From the NCBI GenBank assembly GCA_019237175.1, contig JAFAHP010000447.1, forward strand, positions 1 to 5,372: a DNA stretch of 5,372 nt, given 5' to 3'. Under the pieces are notes generated by a model. It made no database searches, was not told the origin of the DNA, and worked only from the letters and a program-made list of their open reading frames with translations. The translations under genes were made by a program, and so were the position numbers. The first letter of the stretch is position 1; every line of letters starts with the position of its first letter. Below are positions 1-5,372 of this stretch, piece by piece. Source of the DNA: Alphaproteobacteria bacterium (GTDB lineage Bacteria; Pseudomonadota; Alphaproteobacteria; ATCC43930; CGMCC-115725).

Positions 1-1
1 C

Positions 2-1765
2 GTTCCCGACGGCTATTCCCGCCGGCTCGCGAGCCAGCGGGGCGAGACCACTGCGATCGCGATGAAGAGCGTCGTGGTGGACCCTGACCAATATGACTGG
101 GAGGGTGACGCTCCGTTATGCCGGCCTTTTGCGACGACAGTGATCTATGAGATGCATGTCGCCGGTTTCACGCGGCACCCCAGCTCCGGGGTTGAAGGCG
201 AACTGCGCGGCACCTATGCCGGCATGATCGAGAAGATCCCCTATCTGCAGGATCTTGGCATCACCGCGGTCGAGCTGCTGCCGATCTTCCAGTTCGATCG
301 TCAGGACTGTCCGCCTGGTTTGGTGAACTACTGGGGATACGCGCCGGTCTCTTTTTTTGCTCCCCATGCAGGCTACAGCTCACGCCGAGACCCGCTCGGT
401 CCAGTGGACGAGTTCCGTGACCTCGTCAAGGCGCTTCATCGTGCCGGCATCGAAGTGATCCTGGATGTCGTATACAACCACACCGCCGAAGGAAATTCCG
501 AAGGACCCACGCTCTGTTTCCGCGGCCTCGCAAACGAGATCTACTACATCCTCGACCAAGATCGCGCGCAGTATGCGAATTACAGCGGCACCGGCAATAC
601 GCTGAACGCCAATCAGCCGATCGTGCGGCGCATGATCGTCGACAGCCTGCGATATTGGGTCGCCGAAATGCACGTCGACGGCTTCCGCTTCGACCTCGCT
701 TCGATCTTGGCACGGGACGAGACTGGTCGGCCGCTCGAAAATCCTCCGGTTCTTTGGGACATTGAATCCGACCCCGTGCTGGCCGGCACCAAACTGATCG
801 CCGAGGCGTGGGACGCCGCCGGCCTCTATCAGGTGGGATCCTTTATCGGCGACAGCTGGAAGGAGTGGAATGGCCGATTTCGCGACGATGCCCGCAGTTT
901 TGTCAAAGGGGATCCCAGCACGGTGCGGAGGCTGGCGCAACGCGCGCTCGGCAGTCCGGACATCTTCGGGCATCAGGAACGGGAGCCCGAACAGAGCATT
1001 AATTTTGTGACCTGTCACGACGGTTTTACGCTTAACGACCTGGTCTCGTACAACGGCAAGCACAACCAGGCCAATGGCGAAGGAAACCGCGACGGGTCGG
1101 ACAACAACCTATCCTGGAACTGCGGGGTCGAAGGCCCGGCTGACGATGCAGAGGTCGAGCGGCTGCGGCAGCGTCAGGTCAAAAACTTTTTCGTTATTTT
1201 GCTTATGGCGCTCGGCACCCCAATGCTGCAGATGGGCGACGAAATGCGGCGTTCACAGCAGGGAAATAACAACGCCTATTGCCAGGACAATGAGCTGAGC
1301 TGGCTCGACTGGAGACTGCTCGACCGGCATCGCGACCTCCACCGGTTCGTGCAGACACTGATCGCCCAGCGTTTGCGGTGGATGTTAGCCGGTGGCGAAG
1401 AGAGCTTTGCACTGAGCCTCAACGAGCTGCTGCGCCGCGCCGATATCGAGTGGAACGGCGTGCGGCTCGGGAGCCCGGATTGGGCCGATGATTCCCACAG
1501 CGTTGCGTTTACCCTCCGGGTGGGCCGGGGTCGCCTGCCTTTCTGGTTGCACGCAATGTTCAACGCCTATTGGGAGGCGCTCGATTTCGACCTGCCGGCT
1601 GTGCCCACCGCGGCGATCGGCGGCTGGCAGCGATGGATCGACACCGCGCGGGAATCGCCCGAGGACATCATGGATGCGGCCACCGCTCCGCCGGTGCCAG
1701 GGACGCAATACCGCGTGGCGCCTCGCTCTGTGGCGGCGCTCTTGTTGCGAATCAACCCCCGTTAG
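2..1765 (+). CDS. glgX: Glycogen debranching enzyme GlgX (GH13), 5'-truncated by window edge
   Basis: The enzyme hydrolyses alpha-1,6 branch linkages in glycogen, in GlgX typically the short limit-dextrin branches left by glycogen phosphorylase, in the cytoplasm. The frame is open from position 2. The ATG at 62 is internal: the 20 codons before it continue the family sequence (VPDGYSRRL...), and the N-terminal CBM48 domain expected in GlgX is missing, so roughly 100-130 residues lie upstream. Counting from the ATG at 62, the GH13 motifs are all present: YEMHVAGFT at 29-37, region I DVVYNH at 135-140, region II DGFRFD with the nucleophile D211, region III with the acid/base E248, and region IV HD at 319-320. 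The GlgX/isoamylase signatures NRDGSDNN and GDEMRRSQQGNNNAYCQDNE (from G392) follow. The catalytic core looks intact and the stop TAG is at 1763-1765. TreX or another isoamylase-type debrancher is the main alternative, since the two are close relatives. Confidence 0.93.
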   Translation, partial: VPDGYSRRLASQRGETTAIAMKSVVVDPDQYDWEGDAPLCRPFATTVIYEMHVAGFTRHPSSGVEGELRGTYAGMIEKIPYLQDLGITAVELLPIFQFDRQDCPPGLVNYWGYAPVSFFAPHAGYSSRRDPLGPVDEFRDLVKALHRAGIEVILDVVYNHTAEGNSEGPTLCFRGLANEIYYILDQDRAQYANYSGTGNTLNANQPIVRRMIVDSLRYWVAEMHVDGFRFDLASILARDETGRPLENPPVLWDIESDPVLAGTKLIAEAWDAAGLYQVGSFIGDSWKEWNGRFRDDARSFVKGDPSTVRRLAQRALGSPDIFGHQEREPEQSINFVTCHDGFTLNDLVSYNGKHNQANGEGNRDGSDNNLSWNCGVEGPADDAEVERLRQRQVKNFFVILLMALGTPMLQMGDEMRRSQQGNNNAYCQDNELSWLDWRLLDRHRDLHRFVQTLIAQRLRWMLAGGEESFALSLNELLRRADIEWNGVRLGSPDWADDSHSVAFTLRVGRGRLPFWLHAMFNAYWEALDFDLPAVPTAAIGGWQRWIDTARESPEDIMDAATAPPVPGTQYRVAPRSVAALLLRINPR

Positions 1766-1800
1766 GGCGCCGCTGTATCAGCAGCACAAAAAGGGTGAGG

Positions 1801-2022
1801 ATGGCCATCACAACCGACGAGCAAATTTACGCCGATGCGCGCTTCTTGCCCACGGCGTAGGCCGCTCGGCGGTCGAACGTGCTGACCGGCTTTAGAAGTG
1901 CGGCCGAGATCGATCCGGACTGGTCGAGTGGCATGCCACTCCAAGACGGAATTCCGACCGCGGCCATCGCTGAGGACGCCCTGCCCTGCTGCGGGAGAGA
2001 TCGAAGCGATATCCGAAGGTGA
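1801..2022 (+). pseudogene. Possible small or decayed gene: 19-codon ORF, then one TAG in an open frame
   Basis: ATG at 1801 is preceded by AAGGG at 1791-1795 with a 5-base spacer, which is a reasonable ribosome binding site. It encodes MAITTDEQIYADARFLPTA and then stops at TAG 1858-1860. The same frame then stays open for 53 more codons to TGA at 2020-2022, reading AARRSNVLTGFRSAAEIDPD and onward. Either this is a 19-residue peptide, or a small gene of about 73 codons broken by one nonsense mutation, or a chance open frame, which is common in GC-rich DNA. I do not recognise the product. The later codons look less like those of the neighbouring genes (AGA, CGA, GGA appear), which argues for decay or non-coding sequence. 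Confidence 0.25.
1926..1941. repeat. Perfect 16-bp palindrome
   Basis: GAGTGGCATGCCACTC is identical to its reverse complement, and the symmetry stops at the flanking bases. It lies about 180 bases before the aldolase start, which would suit a dimeric regulator site. It also lies within the possible decayed reading frame, so it may have no function. Confidence 0.4.
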
Positions 2023-2030
2023 CCGCCTCT

Positions 2031-2044
2031 CGGGTTACAACCCG
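2031..2044. promoter_or_regulatory. Inverted repeat CGGGTT-AC-AACCCG, possible operator
   Basis: Two perfect 6-bp arms flank a 2-base centre, about 80 bases upstream of the aldolase ATG. An 8-bp palindrome, CCCGCGGG at 2041-2048, overlaps the right arm. Location and symmetry suit a binding site for a dimeric transcription factor controlling the operon. No regulator gene is present in the window, so the assignment is an inference. Confidence 0.3.
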
Positions 2045-2112
2045 CGGGCTCACACCCTTAGAGCATTGCGCACGCGGACAAAGCAGCGGATGCTCGACAG
2101 CGACGAACCCTT

Positions 2113-2118
2113 GGGAGG
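2113..2118 (+). promoter_or_regulatory. Ribosome binding site of the aldolase gene
   Basis: GGGAGG sits 6 bases before the ATG at 2125. It supports this start and gives the usual length for the family. Confidence 0.75.
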
Positions 2119-2124
2119 GAACGA

Positions 2125-2919
2125 ATGCCCACGCCAATCGGCGAGAACCGTGCCAAAAAGATGCTGAAAGCCGACGAGCTGGTATTGTGCATGGGGGTCA
2201 ACCAGTTGCGCGCCCCGAACATCGCGATGATCGCGGCGGCCTGCGGCTTTGATGCGGTCTATATCGACCTCGAGCACAACCCGACCTCGCTAGAGGCCGC
2301 CGCCGGTGTTTGCGTCGCGGCATTGGGAATGGGGATCACCCCGATCGCCCGCGTCACCTCGCACGACGCGCACGATGCGACCCGCATTCTCGACTGCGGT
2401 GCTCAGGGTGTCATGGTGCCGCATGTTCAGAACGCCGCCGAGGCCAGCGCAATCGTCGAAGCCTGTCTCTATGCGCCAAAAGGCCACCGTTCGGCCTTTG
2501 GCAGCGGTCCACAATTGGGATACGCCGCGATCCCTCAGGCCGAAGTCTGCAGGATCCTCAACGAACAGACCTTGTTGATGGCGATGATCGAGACACCGCA
2601 GGCGGTCGAGAATGCCGATGCAATCGCCGCAGTTGACGGCATCGATGTGCTGCATATCGGAGCCTCGGACCTCTCGACAGAGATGGGCATTCCCGGCCAA
2701 TACACGCACGAGCGGATGCGCGCCGCGTTCGAGACCGTGGCCCGGGCAGCCAGAGGGCATGGCAAGGCAATGGGGGTCGGCGGGGTGCGCCAGGATTTCG
2801 AGTTCCAGAGCTGGCTGTTGCGGCTTGGCGTGCGCTACCTGACCGGCGGCTCTGATATCGGCTATATCCTCAGCGCCGGCCGCGCCGACGTGAAGCAGTT
2901 GCGCGAGCTGAAGTTGTAG
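2125..2919 (+). CDS. HpcH/HpaI-family class II aldolase (264 aa)
   Basis: Members of this family are metal-dependent aldolases or lyases that split hydroxy-oxo acids, releasing pyruvate or a similar keto acid plus an aldehyde; HpaI acts on 4-hydroxy-2-oxoheptanedioate. The protein spans the whole domain at normal length (about 250-265 residues). Expected catalytic and metal-site positions are present: the YIDLEHNP segment with H51, R76 in PIARV, the QGVMVPHV segment at 94-101, the GHRSAFG loop at 120-126, E156 in MIET as a metal ligand, and D182 in IGASDLS as the second. No signal peptide or membrane segment is seen, so it is cytoplasmic. A ribosome binding site supports the start. It is the first gene of an apparent operon, 26 bases before the hydrolase gene. 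The exact substrate cannot be read from the sequence, and other family members (citramalyl-CoA or malyl-CoA lyase types) are more distant in length and motif. Confidence 0.88.
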   Translation: MPTPIGENRAKKMLKADELVLCMGVNQLRAPNIAMIAAACGFDAVYIDLEHNPTSLEAAAGVCVAALGMGITPIARVTSHDAHDATRILDCGAQGVMVPHVQNAAEASAIVEACLYAPKGHRSAFGSGPQLGYAAIPQAEVCRILNEQTLLMAMIETPQAVENADAIAAVDGIDVLHIGASDLSTEMGIPGQYTHERMRAAFETVARAARGHGKAMGVGGVRQDFEFQSWLLRLGVRYLTGGSDIGYILSAGRADVKQLRELKL

Positions 2920-2945
2920 ATCCGGTAAACACCTGCGGTGGTTTT

Positions 2946-3728
2946 GTGATGCCCACGCGCACGATGGCGATCGCCAGGACCAGTCTCGAACTCGTCGAGC
3001 GCGGAGCCGGCGGCCCGCTGCTGTTTTTGCACGCCGGCGAAGGGCTGGCCCCCGAGCGGCCGTGGCTTGACCTGCTCGCGCGCCGTTACCGCGTCATCGC
3101 ACCCTGGCATCCGGGCTGGGGCAATTCACCGCTGATCGATGGCGTCGGCGCGGTCGACGACCTCGCCTATCTCTATCTCGATCTTGCCGCCGAACTCGGG
3201 CTGCAGGATGCGGTGCTGGTCGGCGCCGATTTCGGTGGCTGGGTCGCCGCGGAAATGATGGTGCGTTCAACGGCTCGGTTTCGGCACCTCGTGCTCGTCG
3301 CGCCGCTCGGTGTCAAATTCGCCGGGCGCGAGGAGCGGGATATCGCCGACATCCATGCGATGCCGCGCACCGAGTATCTGCAGCGCGCCTGGGCCGACCC
3401 GAGGCGGGGCGAGGTCGATTTCACCCGATTGCCCGACAGCGAGCTCGCCGCGATCGTACGCGCCCGCGAGGCTTTCGCGCTTTACGGCTGGAAGCCCTAC
3501 ATGCACAACCCGCGGCTCAAACGTTGGCTGCATCGCATCGACTGCCCGACTTTGCTGTTGTGGGGTGTCGCGGACCGGATCGTCACCCCGGAATACGGCG
3601 AGAACTGGCGCCGGGCGATCGCTGATGCCCGGCTCGAATTGATCCCCGATGCCGGCCATTTCCCGCATTGGGAACAACCGGAAGCTTTTGCCGAAAAACT
3701 CGCCGCCTTTGTCGGCGGCACCCCCTGA
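2946..3728 (+). CDS. Alpha/beta-fold hydrolase with Asp at the nucleophile position (260 aa)
   Basis: This is a cytoplasmic alpha/beta hydrolase of ordinary length. Residues are counted from the GTG at 2946. Seen in order: LLFLHAGEG at 25-33 (oxyanion-hole strand, HA in place of the usual HG), the WHPGWGNS segment at 54-61, the nucleophile elbow VGADFGGW at 92-99 with D95 (codon GAT at 3228-3230), a helical cap region at about 125-195, LLLWGVADRIV at 203-213 with the probable acid D210, and AGHFPHWEQP with the catalytic H238. An Asp nucleophile is the hallmark of epoxide hydrolases and haloalkane or fluoroacetate dehalogenases, whereas esterases and C-C hydrolases use Ser. The start is uncertain: ATG at 2949 has the better spacing (7 bases) from the weak GGTGG at 2937-2941, and ATG at 2964 is also possible. 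It lies 26 bases after the aldolase gene and 12 bases before the monooxygenase gene. The bond it cleaves is not determined. Confidence 0.87.
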   Translation: MMPTRTMAIARTSLELVERGAGGPLLFLHAGEGLAPERPWLDLLARRYRVIAPWHPGWGNSPLIDGVGAVDDLAYLYLDLAAELGLQDAVLVGADFGGWVAAEMMVRSTARFRHLVLVAPLGVKFAGREERDIADIHAMPRTEYLQRAWADPRRGEVDFTRLPDSELAAIVRAREAFALYGWKPYMHNPRLKRWLHRIDCPTLLLWGVADRIVTPEYGENWRRAIADARLELIPDAGHFPHWEQPEAFAEKLAAFVGGTP

Positions 3729-3735
3729 AAGGAGG
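3728..3735 (+). promoter_or_regulatory. Strong Shine-Dalgarno site of the monooxygenase gene
   Basis: AAAGGAGG, a near-perfect anti-16S match, begins at the last base of the hydrolase stop codon and sits 5 bases before the ATG at 3741. It fixes that start and suggests efficient translation of the third gene. The overlap with the stop codon supports co-transcription. Confidence 0.85.
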
Positions 3736-3740
3736 ACGCA

Positions 3741-4949
3741 ATGCGCGTCTGGTACTTTTCCGAGATGGCCTATCATCCGGCTTGGGAGGACGGACTGAAG
3801 CGCGGCTCGTTGCGCGTGGTTCTGCCAAACGGCAATTACGATCCGCAGGTCGGCCACCAATTGTTGAACCGCTACCTCGACGAGTTCGCGTTGTGCGACG
3901 AGGTCGGGCTCGACATCATGGTCAACGAGCACCACAGCACTTCGACCTGTCTGACGATCTCGGTCCCGATGGCGCTCGCGATCCTCGCCCGCGAGACCCA
4001 GCGAGCGCGGCTGCTGTCGCTCGGCACCCCGATCGCCAACCGACCCGATCCGGTGCGCGTCGCCGAGGAGATGGCATGGCTCGATGTGTTGTCGGGCGGG
4101 CGGCTGGAAATGGGGCTGGTCAAGGGTGCGCCATACGAGATCGCCCCCGCCAACAGCAATCCCGCCAATCTGATGCGCCGTTATTGGGAGGCGCACGACC
4201 TGATCCTCAAGGCGATGTCGACGACCGATGGCCCGTTCAACTGGGAAGGCGAGTTCTTCCATTACCGCAACGTCAACATTTGGCCGCGTCCGTTGCAGCG
4301 ACCGACCCCGCCGGTATGGATGACCGGCTTGAGCGTCGAGACTGGCCGCATGGCCGCCGAACGAGGGCACGTCGTCGGCACCCTTTTGTCGGTATCGGCC
4401 GCCGGGCCGATGTTCGCGGCCTATCGTCAGCGCGCCCGCGAACTCGGTTGGACCGCCGGGCCGGATCGGTTCGCCTATGCCGCAGTTGTCGGCGTTGGCG
4501 CGACGCGCGGGGAAGGCTTGCGCCGCGCCAATCTCGCCGCCGATTATGTCCGCACCTCACCGGTCGTGGCCGAACCCTTTACCAACCCGCCGGGCTACAA
4601 CTCGCTCGCCGCCAATATCGCGATGCTGAAGGCGGGCGGTAGTCGCGCTGGCTTTGTACGCGATCGGCACGGCAATCCGGTCGACCAGACAAAGGCATCG
4701 ATCGAGCAATTGATCGAAAGCGGCACCTGCTTTGCCGGCTCACCCGACGATGTCTTCAGTCAGATCAAGGAACTTCACGACAGCGTCGGCGGCTTTGGCA
4801 ATTTGTTGATGTTTGGTCAAGGCGGGTTCCTCGATCATGCCGATACCGTCGCCAACATCACCTTGTTCGCGAACGAGGTGTTGCCGCGATTGCAAGAGCT
4901 GAGCCCGGCCCCCGCCGCGAAACCGGCCGCCGTCGCTGCCGCGCAATAG
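3741..4949 (+). CDS. LLM-class (luciferase-like) flavin-dependent oxidoreductase (402 aa)
   Basis: Family members are TIM-barrel monooxygenases that use reduced FMN, supplied by a separate reductase, and O2 to oxidise small organic substrates, including Baeyer-Villiger and oxidative cleavage reactions. Seen here: the N-terminal strand MRVWYFSEM, VNEHHSTST with EHH at 63-65, SLGTPIANRPDPVRVAEE at 93-110, the family signature DVLSGGRLEMGLVKG at 115-129, and the segment NIWPRPLQRPTPPVWMTG in mid-protein, typical of this LLM subgroup. The length is slightly above the common 330-380 residues, partly because of an Ala/Pro-rich tail (about 386-402) that is probably flexible. No signal peptide is seen. 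It is the last gene of the apparent operon. No flavin reductase gene is visible, so the reduced flavin must come from elsewhere. The substrate is unknown; F420-dependent relatives are a less likely alternative because the EHH-type N-terminus is common in FMN-using members. Confidence 0.9.
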   Translation: MRVWYFSEMAYHPAWEDGLKRGSLRVVLPNGNYDPQVGHQLLNRYLDEFALCDEVGLDIMVNEHHSTSTCLTISVPMALAILARETQRARLLSLGTPIANRPDPVRVAEEMAWLDVLSGGRLEMGLVKGAPYEIAPANSNPANLMRRYWEAHDLILKAMSTTDGPFNWEGEFFHYRNVNIWPRPLQRPTPPVWMTGLSVETGRMAAERGHVVGTLLSVSAAGPMFAAYRQRARELGWTAGPDRFAYAAVVGVGATRGEGLRRANLAADYVRTSPVVAEPFTNPPGYNSLAANIAMLKAGGSRAGFVRDRHGNPVDQTKASIEQLIESGTCFAGSPDDVFSQIKELHDSVGGFGNLLMFGQGGFLDHADTVANITLFANEVLPRLQELSPAPAAKPAAVAAAQ

Positions 4950-5054
4950 AACCTTGAAGCGGGTCGGTGATAGAAACGCGATGGCGTGGCAGGTCCTTGC
5001 GTATCCCATGGCTCCCGCTTCGGCGGCCCCGGACTCAAAAAATAGCGTCGGTAG

Positions 5055-5090
5055 AAAAAACAGCTGACCAGCCGCACCCGCCGCGGTCAG
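5055..5090 (-). terminator. Candidate intrinsic terminator, leftward
   Basis: Read on the - strand, CTGACC (5090-5085) pairs with GGTCAG (5069-5064) around a 15-base GC-rich loop. After CTG follow six T residues (5060-5055). The stem is only 6 bp and the T-run is 3 bases away, so the structure is modest. No - strand gene ending here is recognised; if it acts, it may stop antisense transcription into the operon or end a transcript starting further right. Confidence 0.35.
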
Positions 5091-5124
5091 GACGGCGACG
5101 CCGCCATACCCGGACCCGCTCATT

Positions 5125-5139
5125 TTGCCGTTACGGCAA
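5125..5139. repeat. Inverted repeat TTGCCGT-T-ACGGCAA
   Basis: Perfect 7-bp arms flank a single central base. No T-run follows on either strand, so it does not look like a terminator. A protein-binding site is possible, but nothing else supports a function. Confidence 0.35.
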
Positions 5140-5311
5140 GCAATCCTGCATCGGCCTGGCGATGTCGGCATTCGCCACCCACGCCGGCTGGCGCGCGGTC
5201 TGACCGAAACTCGTCAGATCGGCTGAGACGTCTGGAAACATGGGCCTGGCGGGCCGCGGCCGACGATGATGAGCACTATGTCTACGCTATAGCTCTACAG
5301 CCGTCATCCGC

Positions 5312-5340
5312 TTGCATCCATCTGCACTTTCCGGTAATAT
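5312..5340 (+). promoter_or_regulatory. Possible sigma-70-like promoter at the right edge
   Basis: TTGCAT at 5312-5317 and TAATAT at 5335-5340 are separated by 17 bases, the preferred spacing. The matches to consensus are 3 of 6 and 4 of 6. The location in an AT-rich patch of GC-rich DNA, and the palindrome overlapping the -10 box, support a promoter for a gene starting at or beyond the right edge. Confidence 0.4.
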
Positions 5341-5352
5341 TTCCGGAAATAT
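5337..5352. promoter_or_regulatory. Perfect 16-bp palindrome, probable operator
   Basis: ATATTTCCGGAAATAT equals its own reverse complement. A further half-site, TTTCCGG at 5328-5334, lies 12 bases before the TTTCCGG of the palindrome (5340-5346), giving an imperfect 13-base direct repeat. The palindrome overlaps the candidate -10 box and likely start of transcription, where a repressor would block RNA polymerase. I cannot name the regulator. Confidence 0.5.
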
Positions 5353-5372
5353 AGGCATGAGAATGACCGGCA

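Larger units (their letters stand above)
1766..2124. other. Intergenic region between glgX and the aldolase operon
   Basis: This 359-base gap has no confident gene. It contains a 19-codon ORF with a good ribosome binding site whose frame reopens after a single TAG, a perfect 16-bp palindrome at 1926-1941, an inverted repeat at 2031-2044, and the Shine-Dalgarno site of the next gene. I see no hairpin followed by a T-run after glgX, so no intrinsic terminator is evident for that gene. I also found no convincing -35/-10 pair for the operon, although its promoter most likely lies here. The gap suggests that glgX and the downstream genes are separate transcription units. Confidence 0.6.
2113..4949 (+). 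other. Apparent three-gene catabolic operon (aldolase, hydrolase, LLM monooxygenase)
   Basis: The three genes run in one direction with gaps of 26 and 12 bases and no terminator between them, so they are probably co-transcribed. Their chemistries can be placed in sequence: oxygenation, hydrolysis, retro-aldol cleavage. The gene order is the reverse of that reaction order, which is not unusual. The pathway is inferred from family functions; nothing in the window names the substrate, and no transporter or regulator is included. Confidence 0.65.
4950..5372. other. Intergenic region downstream of the operon
   Basis: This 423-base stretch has no convincing gene on either strand; the short open frames are Arg-rich or Ala/Gly-rich and look like by-products of base composition. 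No intrinsic terminator with a T-run on the + strand follows the monooxygenase gene. The notable contents are a candidate leftward terminator at 5055-5090, an inverted repeat at 5125-5139, and the AT-rich promoter-like element at 5312-5352. An ATG at 5357 (reading MRMTG to the edge) could begin the next gene, but no ribosome binding site precedes it at a normal distance. Confidence 0.55.

Noticed and set aside
380..1063. Open frame of 227 codons on the - strand opposite glgX
   Set aside because: It is antisense to intact GH13 motifs and shows no domain of its own.
1898..2167. 89-codon + strand frame crossing the start of the aldolase gene
   Set aside because: It overlaps the aldolase start in another frame, has no ribosome binding site that I can see, and its product resembles nothing I know.
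3267..4370. Long open frame on the - strand (367 codons) across the hydrolase and monooxygenase genes
   Set aside because: It lies antisense to two genes with clear family motifs, has no recognisable domain, and long antisense frames are expected in GC-rich coding DNA.
3668..4642. Long open frame on the + strand (324 codons) overlapping the monooxygenase gene
   Set aside because: Its product is Arg-rich and low in recognisable motifs, and the overlapping frame encodes a well-supported LLM enzyme with a strong ribosome binding site.
4956..5021. GAAGCGGG and CCCGCTTC arms as a possible terminator of the operon
   Set aside because: The 8-bp arms are 50 bases apart and no T-run follows, so an intrinsic terminator is unlikely.
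4740..5171. 143-codon - strand frame overlapping the end of the monooxygenase gene
   Set aside because: Most of it is antisense to the conserved C-terminal part of the LLM gene, and the rest is low-complexity Ala/Gly-rich sequence.
4967..5203. 78-codon + strand frame in the downstream gap
   Set aside because: The product is strongly Arg-rich and no ribosome binding site precedes it, which is typical of non-coding GC-rich DNA.
5199..5218. TCTGAC and GTCAGA arms as a hairpin
   Set aside because: Only 6-bp arms with an 8-base loop and no T-run on either side; not distinguishable from chance.
1..5372. CRISPR arrays, tRNA genes, insertion sequences and phage genes
   Set aside because: No regularly spaced repeats, cloverleaf-like sequence, transposase motif or terminal repeats were seen.

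Overview
The window is GC-rich, densely coding bacterial DNA. GC-rich third positions, good Shine-Dalgarno sites (for example AAAGGAGG at 3728-3735) and the gene content suggest a high-GC proteobacterium, perhaps an alphaproteobacterium. No rRNA or marker gene is present, so this placement is an inference. All confident genes lie on the + strand.

Layout. (1) Positions 2-1765 hold most of a GlgX-type glycogen debranching enzyme. The reading frame is open to the left edge, so the true start and the N-terminal part lie upstream. (2) Positions 1766-2124 are a gap with no confident gene. It holds a 19-codon ORF with a good ribosome binding site, whose frame stays open after one TAG (possible decayed gene), a perfect 16-bp palindrome, and a second inverted repeat about 80 bp before the next gene. 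(3) Positions 2125-4949 hold three closely spaced genes, apparently one operon: an HpcH/HpaI-family aldolase, an alpha/beta hydrolase whose nucleophile position is Asp rather than Ser, and an LLM-class (luciferase-like) flavin-dependent monooxygenase. (4) Positions 4950-5372 have no confident gene. They hold a possible leftward terminator, a short inverted repeat, and at the right edge an AT-rich promoter-like element with a perfect 16-bp palindrome and an extra half-site, probably the control region of a gene beginning at or past the edge.

How the genes may work together. GlgX belongs to glycogen breakdown and is probably unrelated to the operon. The other three enzymes fit a short catabolic route: the flavin monooxygenase inserts oxygen into a substrate (oxidative or Baeyer-Villiger type), the hydrolase opens the product (ester, lactone, epoxide or carbon-halogen bond), and the aldolase splits the resulting hydroxy-oxo acid into pyruvate or a related keto acid plus an aldehyde. 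The substrate cannot be read from the sequence. This operon and the control element at the right edge are the parts most worth following up.
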